Shown piece after piece: positions 50,501 through 62,500 of a stretch of DNA of 64,000 bases. This DNA comes from Hirundichthys speculiger. Lineage: Eukaryota > Chordata > Actinopteri > Beloniformes > Exocoetidae. A program made the position numbers and the translations under genes. The stretch is taken from positions 186,001-250,000 of the forward strand of contig JAGFBZ010002317.1 in the NCBI GenBank assembly GCA_018398805.1. The letters run 5' to 3'. Below the pieces are notes generated by a model, which ran no database searches, had not been told where the DNA came from, and saw nothing but the letters and a program-made list of their open reading frames with translations. Numbering within the stretch: the first letter of the stretch is position 1; each line of letters opens with the position of its first letter.

Positions 50501-53500
50501 AAGTTAATCCACACCAGACTCTGCCATCCATGTCTTTATGGATCTTGCTTTGTGCACTGGTGCACAGTCATGTTGGAAGAGGAAGGGGCCTAGATCCAAA
50601 CTGTTCCAACAAAGTTGGGAGCATGGAGTTGTCCAAAATGTCTTGGTATGCTGAAGCATTCAGAGTTCCTTTCACTGGAACTAAGGGGCCAAGCCCAGCT
50701 CCTGAAAACAACCCCAGACCATAATCTCCCCTCCACCAAACTTTATACTTGGCACAATGCAGTCAGAAACAAGTACCGTTCTCCTGGCAACTGTCAAACC
50801 CAGACTCTTCCATCAGATTGCCAGATGGAGAAGTGTGATTCATCACTCCAGAGAACGCGCCTTCACTGCTCTAGAGTCCAGTGGTGGCGTGCTTTACACC
50901 ACTGTATTCAACGCTTTGCATTGCACTTGGTGTTGTATGGCTTTGTGTCAGCTGCTCAACCATGAAAACCCATTCATGAAGCTCTCTGCACTGTTGTTGA
51001 GCTAATCCGAAGGCCACATGAAGTTTGGAGGTCTGTATTGATTGACTCTGCAGAATTTTGGCAACCTCTCCGCACTATGTTCTTCAGCATCCTCTGACCC
51101 CGCTCCCTCAGTTTACACGTCTCACCACTTCATGGCTGAGTTGCTGTCGTTCCCAAACACTTCCATTTCCTTATAATACAGCTGACAGTTGACTGTGGAA
51201 TATTTAGGAGCGGGGAAATTTCATGACTGGATTTGTTGCAGAGGTGGCATCTTATCACAGTTCCACGCTGGAATTCACTGAGCTCCTGAGAGCGACCCAT
51301 TCTTTCACAAATGTTTGTAGAAACAGTCTGCATGCCTAGGTGCTTAATTATATACACCTGTGGCCATGGAAGTGATTGGAACACCTGATTCTGATCATTT
51401 GGATGGGTGAGCAAATACTTTTGGTAATGTAGTGTAGATGCCAATTAATATTTCTTGCCCCTTAAGAGTTGTGTTAACATTGGTGTGATGTGCGGATTAT
51501 TATTTTTTTTTCCCCACACTGTACAAATTTGTTTGCTCCTTGAGTAACTCGAGTATTTCTGCTGTGATGAACTTCCTGAAATACTCCAGGGGAGTATGAA
51601 GATTGTCTGGGGATGTGACACTTGGGCCTTTGGAGCTTCAGAAGGTTTATAAGGTTTCTTTCTCCACTAAAACTGTTTTTTATTCTTGGACAGTTGTATT
51701 TTGCTGCACAGGGTTCATCTTTGTTTGAGGGACTTTATCTAAACCGCCTGATTCACTGCAGTCTGAATCACCAAACTCACTTCACTCATCATTCTCTATG
51801 TCTTTGTTAATAGGAATGTAATCAGGATCTTTAGCATCTTCATCTGAGCTACCTTCACATCCCTCAAACCCAGTCGTCTCCCTAGATGACTGCCAGAATA
51901 TCCTGAATACTGTAATGCTTGTGGTTATCCATACTACAGAAAATTATAAAATGACATTAAAATATGACCTAGTTTTGTCACATCTGTTAGCCTGGCGCAC
52001 AGACATCTTGGAAATGTTGTTGTGGGAACACAAAATCACATGACCCGTCACAAGACCTACCAGGATGTTTGGTAGGTGCCACTTAGGGACTTTGTAAGTT
52101 AAAATCAAGCAACTTCCCAGGATGTTTAAAGGGCTTGTGACACCTGTGTCACCATGGGTTCTTATGGGTTCAGGTATGCATATATGAACATGTCACTTAA
52201 TGAGGCAGCATGAATTACCTGAATGAAATGGCAAAGGAATTTGGTTCAGTCCTTTTCCTGACAAGGAAAGCTCCATCACGAGGAACTCTCATCAGCATGT
52301 TCTCTGCATGACTCCTGGACAGGTTGGCATGGTACCACCTGGAATAAACAAATATATTGAATTAGAAAGTAACAGCTGGGTTGCAACTTCTAATCTGTCT
52401 ACCTTATATGACTAATTTATTCTTGAGAACAAGATTAAAGAAAGCTCAGAAATGTAAACAAAGTTAGTGGTGTTACACAGTATACGGGGATGGGGAGGGC
52501 AGGCATACATTTCTAGCATAAGGAATTACATGAAATCGCTCACTTAATACCTCAGTGCTCCATAATTTAAATTCATATTTCTTTTAATCTTGTGAAAACT
52601 TGTACACTCACTCCTTGCTCTCGTGGGCATTGGTCTGAGGCACCGGCTCAGTCACTTTCATCTCAAACTCGTTGCAACGCAGTGCCACCTGCTGGTAGTG
52701 ATTGATCAGAGCAAAAAGTGTGTCGAACACCAGGTTGTCTGTCAGATAAAACTTCGGGCTACCTGCCTCCTGGCGAGAGTGGATACGGCAGTGCTGCACC
52801 CGCCCTGAACGCCTGTTTCAAAAACAAAGTATAATGGAGAATAAAGACAATATAGATTTACAATATCATTTATACAGAATTTCTTCAGTAGCAGATTCCT
52901 CAGTCTGTGCCCAATTTGAGTCTTAAGCCCAAACACTGTTCCCTTGCAAACCTTTAGGGCTCGAAATTAACTTTTATACTTAGTATCACTAGTGCTTTCA
53001 ATTTTAAAAAGTCAGGAGCACGAGCTAAAATGTAGAAGCATCCACCAAAATTTAGAGAGCACTAACAAAATATGTAGTAAATTTTATTTAGTGAAAAATT
53101 CTGACTTGGTGCCTGCAAATATTCCTATAATAATTCACACAGGTTCAACATTATTGACCTCACAGCATTACTAATTTAACAATAAGATTAAAAAAAAAGA
53201 CATCGAATTAAAATAGAAAAACAACACTCAAACATTCAGCAAAACTTTGAATTACTGTGATGTTACTATAATTTCCCAATCCTTGGATTAATAAAGTACA
53301 TCTTATCTTTATCTCACAGTGTAAGCCGATACATTGAAATAAATAAAAAAATCTAAGTCCTTATGTGACTACATGATACAAAACATTAATAAAGTATTAT
53401 TGAATTTAATCACAGAAGGGAAAATGTTTATTGCAGTAACTGTCATTATTTAAGTTTCTTCAAAGCATTATGAATGGTTATAGCTGTGGACATAATGTAT

Positions 53501-56500
53501 TTATTATGTATGCACTATATATTAAAAATATTATCCTCACCATCAGCATTTAACCTCTACACGCCCAACCAGGATGTTAATTAGCAGTCCATCAATTAGG
53601 ATGGGAACATGCACTATCACACATTTCTTTAACAGACAGGAGCAGTTTGCTGGTGGATTATGTCAGCTAAAAAAAAACCAATGATACTGGAACATGACTT
53701 GTCATTTGCTTATGTCATCTTGGTGTCACTTCCTCATGAGATATAACATGGGCTTAAATTTGGTGAAAGTGAGCGACTCGCAAGTGTGCCAGCACAGCCA
53801 CCAGCATTCCTGAAAACACCTTTAACAATCATGTCTGGATCATAGTCATTCTTTGGCAAACATTTGTCACTGCATTATTTATTTTTAGTACTCTTATAAT
53901 GCACAAATTTAGTTAAGGTCTCACACCTAAAGTGAATTGAATCTAATACAGAAATTTAGTTCCCAGCAGCCCTGGTTGTCATTGCCCAGGAGTGCATGCC
54001 CAACTCATGGGACCACATGCAGCTAAAACTACCACTTGATATTGCAAAGTTCTCTCTCATGTCTACCATTCATAGGCCTCACAATGAACACAGCTCATAC
54101 CAACAGTTTTATACCACATGGTTTGTACGTAGTTTTACCAAAATATTTCCATGACTTTTCCATGATGTTTTGGAACCTTTCCATGACTATATAGTCCTGC
54201 AATGTTTGGTATACATCAAATTTAAGACAGAATTTTCATGTCAAAATGTACTACGGTACTTTGAAACACAATAAGACACTCCATGCCATTTGACACAAAA
54301 TAACACTGTTCCCTTCCACAAGCCTCACAATGAACACGGTTCATATCACTAGTTTCATAACACACACCACTCTAGAACTCCCTTAACTGTTCTTATCAAG
54401 AACTATATGACTTTTTTGCCACAAGTGCTTCAGCCACAAATCATAAACAACCACAAAATCATCATCAACTCTATTACTATCAATAAATCTATTAATTGTT
54501 CATCACACCTCTCCACATAATGTGACAATGAAGCTGGAGTGACACAGTTGGAACACTTTTCCCTGGGTCAAATTCAAGCACTTTTAAGGTTGATTTAAAA
54601 AAATCCACTTAAGCCATGGTAAATTACATATTTATATGAATATATGTACTTGCAAAGATTATAGATTTTTTATATATTTAAAAAATATGGCATTATATAA
54701 TAAAGAACCAAAATAATGTTTCAGAGAAGAAGGAAAAAAAATAAAAGAAGATACATATCTTGACATTTGTATTATTATTATTGTTTATTTATTATTATTT
54801 AATTTTTCCCTCTTTATTATGCTTGTCAGGCTTAAAATGCTTTAACTCTATAATCATATTTACTCATGATCTACAAGTAACTTTGCCAAACCACACTGAC
54901 AAAGTAACACCACTGAGTCAAACGTGCATTTCACTGGAATTTTTTTTTTCCTGTTTACATGGATAAAATCGATGTATTATAATGTAAATTGTCTCTTCTG
55001 ATTTTGTGCACTCGCACGCCTGAAGACGTATTTCCTGACACGGATAACAACTCAAACACAGGAGTCGAACGCTGTTTTTTTCAAATAAATTACATTAAAA
55101 CTTAGGAAGCAGAAGATTATAAATACATTAAAGATAAATCCGGGTTTGAGCCCCAGTTGTGTCAGGAATCGCTTCTGGCATAAAACTTATGCCAAATCAA
55201 TCATGTGGATCACACCGTTCTTCTGACACCAAACGTGAGCAGCAGAAAAGAATGTTTTCTTTTTTGTGTTTTTTTTAGTTATTGAATACTGATAAAACTT
55301 TTCTTCTACCCTGATGAACTGGGTTAACATTACCGTCACTGCTATTCTCACTACAGATTCCGTGAATTAGCTTGCCATTGTGTGCACTGCTACATGATGT
55401 TAAACACAGTTACTCTGAATTATCCAACTCGTGAATTCTTATTACTAGCGGAGAGCATAAACACGTGTAATTTTTGCCAAGTCAAATTAATCTACCTTTC
55501 ATGTACTGGAGAGAACACACCCTGTTTGCAGTCTCAACAGGAGGCATAAAACAGGAGTTCATAGATTTGATCGTATGCATGTCGTTTTCTAGCTAACTTT
55601 TGGTTCTAGTCTACTTGGTGCTGTCATCTCCAATGGTGTTTTTTTGGTGATGTGGTGACGTGGAAACTCACGTCAGGAGCATACTGTGTACATCTGCAGA
55701 TGTTCAAAGTAAAACCGTCACAATTTGAAGTCCTGTATTATTGTTATGACTGGGATATATCACCACATGGTGCAAATCTCATGACTTTTTCCAAACTTTA
55801 TGGCTTTTATAAAACTCCAAAACTTTTCTGAGCCTTGAAATTCCCATTTTCAAATTCCATAGGTTTTCCAGGTTTTGTCAAACCATACAAACCCTAATAC
55901 CAGAACCACTTGCTGTCGCTCAAACTTAAGCCACTGTCCTCAAAAATTATGCGACTTCTTTTTTGCTGCAGGCGCTCCATCCACAACCACAAAATCACCA
56001 TCAACTCTACCACTATCAAGTACTTAGGCAATAGCATTTTTAAAAACACTAGCCACTCTAAGAAAGAAATCTGTTATTGTTCTCTTCATCACCCCTCTCC
56101 GTGTCACTTGATTATGAAGTGGTAGTGAGAGAAGGCTGATATTAATCAGTAAAACCATAATTCAAGTTAAGAATGTCAAGCTGACATCATTGGTCGATTA
56201 CTATCAGCTCACAACAGGGACATACTACGGTCATATGGTGGATGTTCACAGAAAACCTGTCAGACCACAACAATTATCTTCACTTGCACAAATACTCCCA
56301 AATATATTTTGAAATTGAACAGATAAAGTTACAGTGGTACATATGCAAACAAAACAGTAGCAATTTCGAGCCATGTTCTGTGAATTATTCTAATCCATTG
56401 TATGTAAATCACACAACTCATCAGCTACAAGGTATCTTTGATTCAGAATTAAACAAAGTCTGTGTAAACAGCACAGAGAGTCTGCAAATTGCAAAGTTTA

Positions 56501-59500
56501 CCAAAAAGATAATGTGTAGTCTCCAACAAACGTTTCACTTTCCCGAACCAGGAAGGAACCATCAGGAGCTCCAGTTTCAAGGCAGTACTCAGACAGCAGC
56601 CTCTCTGCTATCTGCCGCCCATCCCGCCCAGCACCAAGCTTTCCATGGAACCATTTTTCCAATACATGCTGGTCCATACCATTGGCCACCTTGGAAATTG
56701 AAAGAGAGAGTGAAATTATTCAACTCATGCCTACATCATTATAAGTGTCCACATAGTATAAACTGCATTAGCTTTAATATTGTTATATTTCTGGCCATCT
56801 CCTTACTACTCTTCTTCCTCTTCTTTTGTTTTAAACCTCAAAATAAAGCAATTCGTAACCTACCTTACTTGTCCATTGTATATGACCTAAGTACAAAGTG
56901 ATGATTTTGTACCTAGGTTCAAAATATATTGTACCTATGTATTTTGAACTTAGGTTCAAAATCATGCCTGAGCAATAAAATACCTCATCATGCTTACTGA
57001 CCTCCCTGTGCTCCTCCTCCTCTTCGTTACCCTGGTTACTAGAAGTCTCTTCTGAGTAGTAGATCTTATTGCTGGTCAGCACAAAGAAATGAGGATACCA
57101 CTCCTGCAGGTAGAAAGGGAAAGATGAAGGAAGTCAGGTGGTGTGTTAAAGTATTTACAATAAAATATAAAGCGATCCCATACATCATTCTTAAGTGTTA
57201 AAGTAGACAAAGAACAGCCAAAGAAATTGCATAGAGCTCAAAGATGACCAAGTGCCTTTATTACTGATAAAAATGATATGAATGTAAACACCACATCAAG
57301 TGTAAACTCCTTGGTCTTGGTCACTTGAGTTCAAAAATTCAGAAAAGTCTTATGGCACAAATGTTTTTCCACAGTGAGCATGTTTACATGGTTTATGGGA
57401 TCTTCCAGGTACAGTATGCCATTTTTGATGGAGTTGCTGATATCATTCTCTGAGTATGGGGTGGAAGTGGACACTTCCTCATAGGCACTGCCCTCTGCGA
57501 GTTTTTTATGCTGCAGCAGACGAAGAAAGAGAAGGACAGATGGAAATGCAATCAGAAACATTACAGTCAAAACAATCAGTGCTGTGTATAGCATACTTTT
57601 TATTCTGAATTAATGAAAACTATTAGATATATGCTATAATTGCACGTGGCCCCTGACCTTTATGAGGATCTTCCTCTTGAGCTGGTTCGGTGAGGGCAGG
57701 CCATCTGCTGCTATGTCCACTGCCTTAGTCAGCAGCATGTCTCCAAAAACCTTCTTAAAGTGGGTGGCCATATTCCTCTGTTGCACAATACTGCAGTGGT
57801 CCTCGATGGACAGGATGATGGGATAGCTGAATGAGGAAATTAGATTTGTACTTAAAGAGTTACAACTTCTCAGAAGTGTCCTCTTTATCTGACTTTTGAT
57901 TTCATCAACTTATCTCATCGTTTCCAGCAGACACAACAATAACAAATAATGTCACTTGAGGGCATTTAACAAATGTCTTTGACATTTACGTCTGCCACCC
58001 TTTTATCTTTCTGTCATCTCTTCTGTCACATCATCACTGATGGCTTTTAAGAGAAACAAAAAGGGTTTCAATGCATGGAAACTTACTCAGATGTGACGAA
58101 TGCATGTTCTTTGATGGTGGTCAAGACGTCAGTAAACTTGATTTTTGTTGTAAGGGTGTGTCCATGGTAGATGACTGGCATGCCATCTGGACCATCCCAG
58201 CAGTCCACTGAAAACAATTATATAAATCAGGAAGAATGGAAACACATACACACACACACACACACACATATATATATTATATATTAAAACTGGGCAAGTA
58301 TTACAGAGAGTTTTAAAACCATTAAATGTGACAAGTTTGTTTCATCTAGATTACTTGTTTCAGTAGTTTAAAAAAAAGTGTCAAGTGCAATTCAACTGTA
58401 TTTATGGAAACCTGCTTGACAAGGGTTTGGCAAAAATGCCATACACATCACTGTTGTGTAACAGTAATTACATGCGTGTATAAGGGTGTGGTGGCTGCTT
58501 TAAAAGAAAAACTGTGACAAAAAGACAGTTAATTACAAGGTTGAAAGTCAAGTAGTGGTTATTTACTACATGTGTGCAAAACTCTCACGTGTGTGTGTCT
58601 GTATACCCACATTCGATACAGCGGCAGCCCATCCTCAGACAGCGAGCATAGGCCTCTAAAGACGACTCACTGGAAAACTGGTCTCCTGTCAGGTAGCTAA
58701 AAATAAACATTTAACATTAAGGAATGTACACAAGTTATGTTCACATCTTGACAGTCTCTGAAAAGTTTTGCCATGTCAGAGACTGCACCACTAACACAAT
58801 GTCTTTGTATTACAAACACACTGATATAGTAGTATCACAAGAGTTATTTCTCTTTCCTTTATTGGAGTAAATACTTCTGAGTTATTCAGTTGGTCAATCT
58901 CAAAACTAATCAAAGAAACATAGGCAATTTTCATTTCACTGCTCTATTGAGTATTGTTTCACAACTAGTACAAAAGGTTATCATTTTTTCTCTCAGACAT
59001 ACACACGCATGCGCGTGCACACACACACTTTTCCTTGAGAGGAAAAACACATTTCCCTATACAAGCTTGGAACTCATTCTGGAACATGATTGCTAAATAA
59101 TACAATTGTAGCTCGTGTAAGAAGCTAGTTTAAAAGCATTGTTTTTGCAAGAGAAATTTCAGAAGAGGGTGCCAGACTTCAGCATTTCCTGAGCCTGATT
59201 ACAATTGGCAAGGCCAATTGTGTATCTAAATGCCCTCCAACCCACTGTTCTTACGTGTTGTGTGAAGAGGAGATCCAGTAGTGGGATAGGGGGTTATTCA
59301 TGTTCTCAGGACAAACTTGGTTCAAAGAAGAATCCCAAATGGTGTTCTCTTTGGAGAACAAATACGTAAGGAACTAAACAAGAGAGAGGAGAGGTGTAAA
59401 AATCAGAAGAGGTTTTAGAACCGAGGTGATCAGAACAACTCTGCATCCAGAGAATCAGTCTGAAATGCTTCACAACAAAGATTACCACCAACTTATAGAA

Positions 59501-62500
59501 ATATACAGTGTATTTGGCACTGTGAGCAATTCAGACCATACAGCTCAGCAATCCAAGATGATCACTTCATACCTTACAGGTGCTTGAAGATATGATTGTA
59601 TACATAGGTTGGACAGAGTGCGACCAAATTTTATAACTTAAGTGTTATAGGATGATCACCCTATATACCGAGCCAAAGTCATACAAATCGTAATACAAAT
59701 AAGTTTTCACCCGCCACTCTAGAAGTTAATGCTGAATTACACTTTGACCCAATATTTCATCCATAGGTTTATAATTATACAAGTACACAAGGAAATGCTA
59801 TCTGACAAAAACTAAACTAAAATAAATAAATAAATAAACAAATAGGTCAGTCCCAGACTAGGTATACATTTCACACAACATACTTGATGTGACTATTTTA
59901 AGGACTAATTCAGTGAATCTAAGACAGATTATATACTTGGAAATACCAACATTTTGACAAATACCATTTTTATCTACAACAGATAATGCAACTGAATGGA
60001 TGTAAATATGATGAGCACAGTGGAATCATAGGCTGGGTAGAAACAGCTTCTGCTAGTCTTTAATGATTAATAACTTTATGCTAACCACAAAGGCAACTCT
60101 CACTCTCTAAATATTTGTCACAGTAAACCTTTTTTCACTGTGTGGGAGAAGTCATTTTTAGCCAAGATTATGGGTATTCATGTCAGTGTCTGCACACCTC
60201 CCACCCACAACGACAACACGAGGGGGGGCGTCGTCACTGGAAAATATCACTCACAAAAGCATATTCAAATATTTTTTATTTGTGAGCAAAACCTCAGGGG
60301 AAAAAAAAAAGAAACTGGGAAAAGAGGGAAAATAAAATGCCAGGGTCAGAGAGAGAACGTACCTCATCTTGTTGGAAATAAGGCTGCTCCACTTCTCTTA
60401 AGGGATCTTTTAAGTAGCCAAATATAAACTCCTGAACCTTGTTGCTGTCTGTGGCCCACAGTTCCTGGATTAACCACCAAATATTGATTAATTAGAGAAA
60501 TGAATGAAACAATAAAAGTATGTTCAATGACATGACCTTGAGATTACCTTTTGAGAGTCAAGGAGAAAGCTCTTGAAGTCTTCCAGGGAGATAGTCTGTT
60601 CTGGTCTATCAATGAACCTGGTGGAAGGAGCAGTGGTTAATCAGCAGATAAGCATCTGACACAAAAAGATTCAGTTTTGCATATTCAAGTATATCATTTT
60701 AACTTACCTTTGTAGAAATGGGATCTCCAACTGAAATACATGAGGAAAAAAAATCAGTTAATTGTTTAGTTATGTCACACTGCTTTCACTGTGTAGTGCC
60801 ATTCATATAAATGAACACAGACTTCCTGTAGGTTGGAGTGAAGGCACTGAGGTCATCCATTTAATCTGACCCAAAGCTTGCATGTCTGCCAGCTTATTTA
60901 TGTGTGCGTGTGAGTGTCCTAATGGTTTCCACTGGAAGGGTTGGTGGGTTTTAGCTGGCCCATATTGATCTTGCAGCCATTTGAGAACGCACACAGGGGA
61001 TGAAGTAGGCTCTACCAGGACTATCCACAGATCCGTAAAATGAATGCACTTACATTTTTCTGAGCATCAAACATGAGGTTGCGATACAGATGGGCAAATT
61101 GGCTGAAAGACACATCTCCGTTCCTTAACTCTGAATCCTGAAAACACAAGCAGAAACATTTTGGGGGGAAGGGGTGGGGTGAGTGATTGCAAATCTTTAG
61201 TCTCTTACAACACCATGGTGCAAGGGAGGGGGGTGGGGGTGGGGAGTGGAATGAGGGGTCTGTAATAACTGGAAGGAGATTACCGGAAGTTTCTCTCGGA
61301 GGAACCTCATGTTGGGCACCCTTAAGTTGACCTGGCTCAACATGTTCTTCAGATCCTTACAGGATATCCTACACACACAGAAATGTACATACAGTACATG
61401 CAAAATTGCATACGCGTAGATGTTGTCACATCAGGGAGAAATAACATTTTTAAGTTTACACACAAGCTAGAACCTTACAAACGGAAATACCCTGTTGAAT
61501 CATTTTGGCTTCACCTCTACTTTACTACTGGAATTTTGCCCATAGACAACAATACTCCAATAACATAACAAAGGCAGGGATGTAACAGACAACCATCTCT
61601 GCACATCTCCTCCACTCTCTGCAGTCTGTTTCCTGCTGCAGGAAGTGTGACTGGTGTGTGGCTGAGAGGTCAATTCCTTCACTACACCTCAACTGAGCTC
61701 TTTCACAAACACCTATAAACCGGATGCAGCAAGTCTACTTGCTCTCAATGGCACATTCTTAAGAGAGTGCACAATTCATGCATCAAAACAACTGAATTAT
61801 GTTTTTGTGAGGTTGATGAGCTCAACTTAGGACTCACCACAACATAACTGAGGTAACTTACCTGTCTTCTCTGTTGCGGTCAACTGCATAGAACTGCTTG
61901 CGCAACCACCTAAAACATGAGGAACAGGAGATTGGATGTGAAATAAATCTATAGACAGACAGATAAATAAAAATTAAGAACATTTTGAAAAGAGATGGAA
62001 AGAATGCTGTCTATTAGCACCTGTTCTCAGCAACTTCAGCTTTAGCTGTGGGGTGCATTTGCATTAGTGTTACCTCTCTATCTGAAGCGGTGTTGGAGAT
62101 TTCAGTGTGTCTGCCAAAAGCCAATTTAACCCCTTCACCCACATTGTCATCTCTTCATCAGATGTTGCTAAATAGAATAGACAATAGAATAGACAATAGA
62201 AATACTTTATTGATCCCCGGGGGGAAATTCTGGCGTTACAGTTAAAATAAAACAGTTAAAACACATGAGATACTTCTGCTTTGATACAGAAACACAAGAT
62301 GCATTTCTTCACAAAAATCAACAGTTAATATATACAAAAGAAAGTCACAAACAAAACAATAAGAGTGCAATGTACACGATGCTTTTTGGAATATGTCAGT
62401 CACATATTCATACCTGCCAGGCTGAGGGATTTCAGGCGAAATTCTGTGCCATACAGAATAACAAAGCAGTGAGCCTGATCAAGCCGTACTGCTGAGTCCT

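Larger units (their letters stand above)
47576..52168 (-). mobile_element. piggyBac transposon relic (4.6 kb) hosting other elements
   Basis: The left end is TTAA followed by CCCCTAAGAACCCA (47576-47589). The right end is TGGGTTCTTATGGG (52155-52168) followed by TTCA, a decayed TTAA. The minus strand encodes a broken piggyBac transposase: acidic N-terminus ([14 protein letters not shown] near 51850), [32 protein letters not shown] (about 49750-49900), WYLYLFWQT (about 48620-48650), [19 protein letters not shown], and the C-terminal cysteine-rich domain [12 protein letters not shown]...CEQCNVGLC (48250-48370). A LINE (48697-49690) and a Tc1 (50206-51434) are inserted. Duplicated subterminal segments occur near 47690 and 47860. 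It is dead. Confidence 0.85.
46532..52338 (-). other. plcg1 exons for C-terminal SH2 and SH3
   Basis: Five exons: 52219-52338 ([33 protein letters not shown]), 47284-47464 ([38 protein letters not shown]), 47088-47165 ([20 protein letters not shown]), 46855-46958 ([22 protein letters not shown]3 start) and 46532-46625 ([21 protein letters not shown]3 end). The activating tyrosine equivalent to human Y783 lies in GFYVEAN. A 4.6 kb piggyBac element occupies almost all of the intron between the first two exons. Confidence 0.94.

Noticed and set aside
56242..56898. Plus-strand open frame of 219 codons
   Set aside because: It covers the antisense of the plcg1 nSH2 exon and intron sequence and resembles no protein family.
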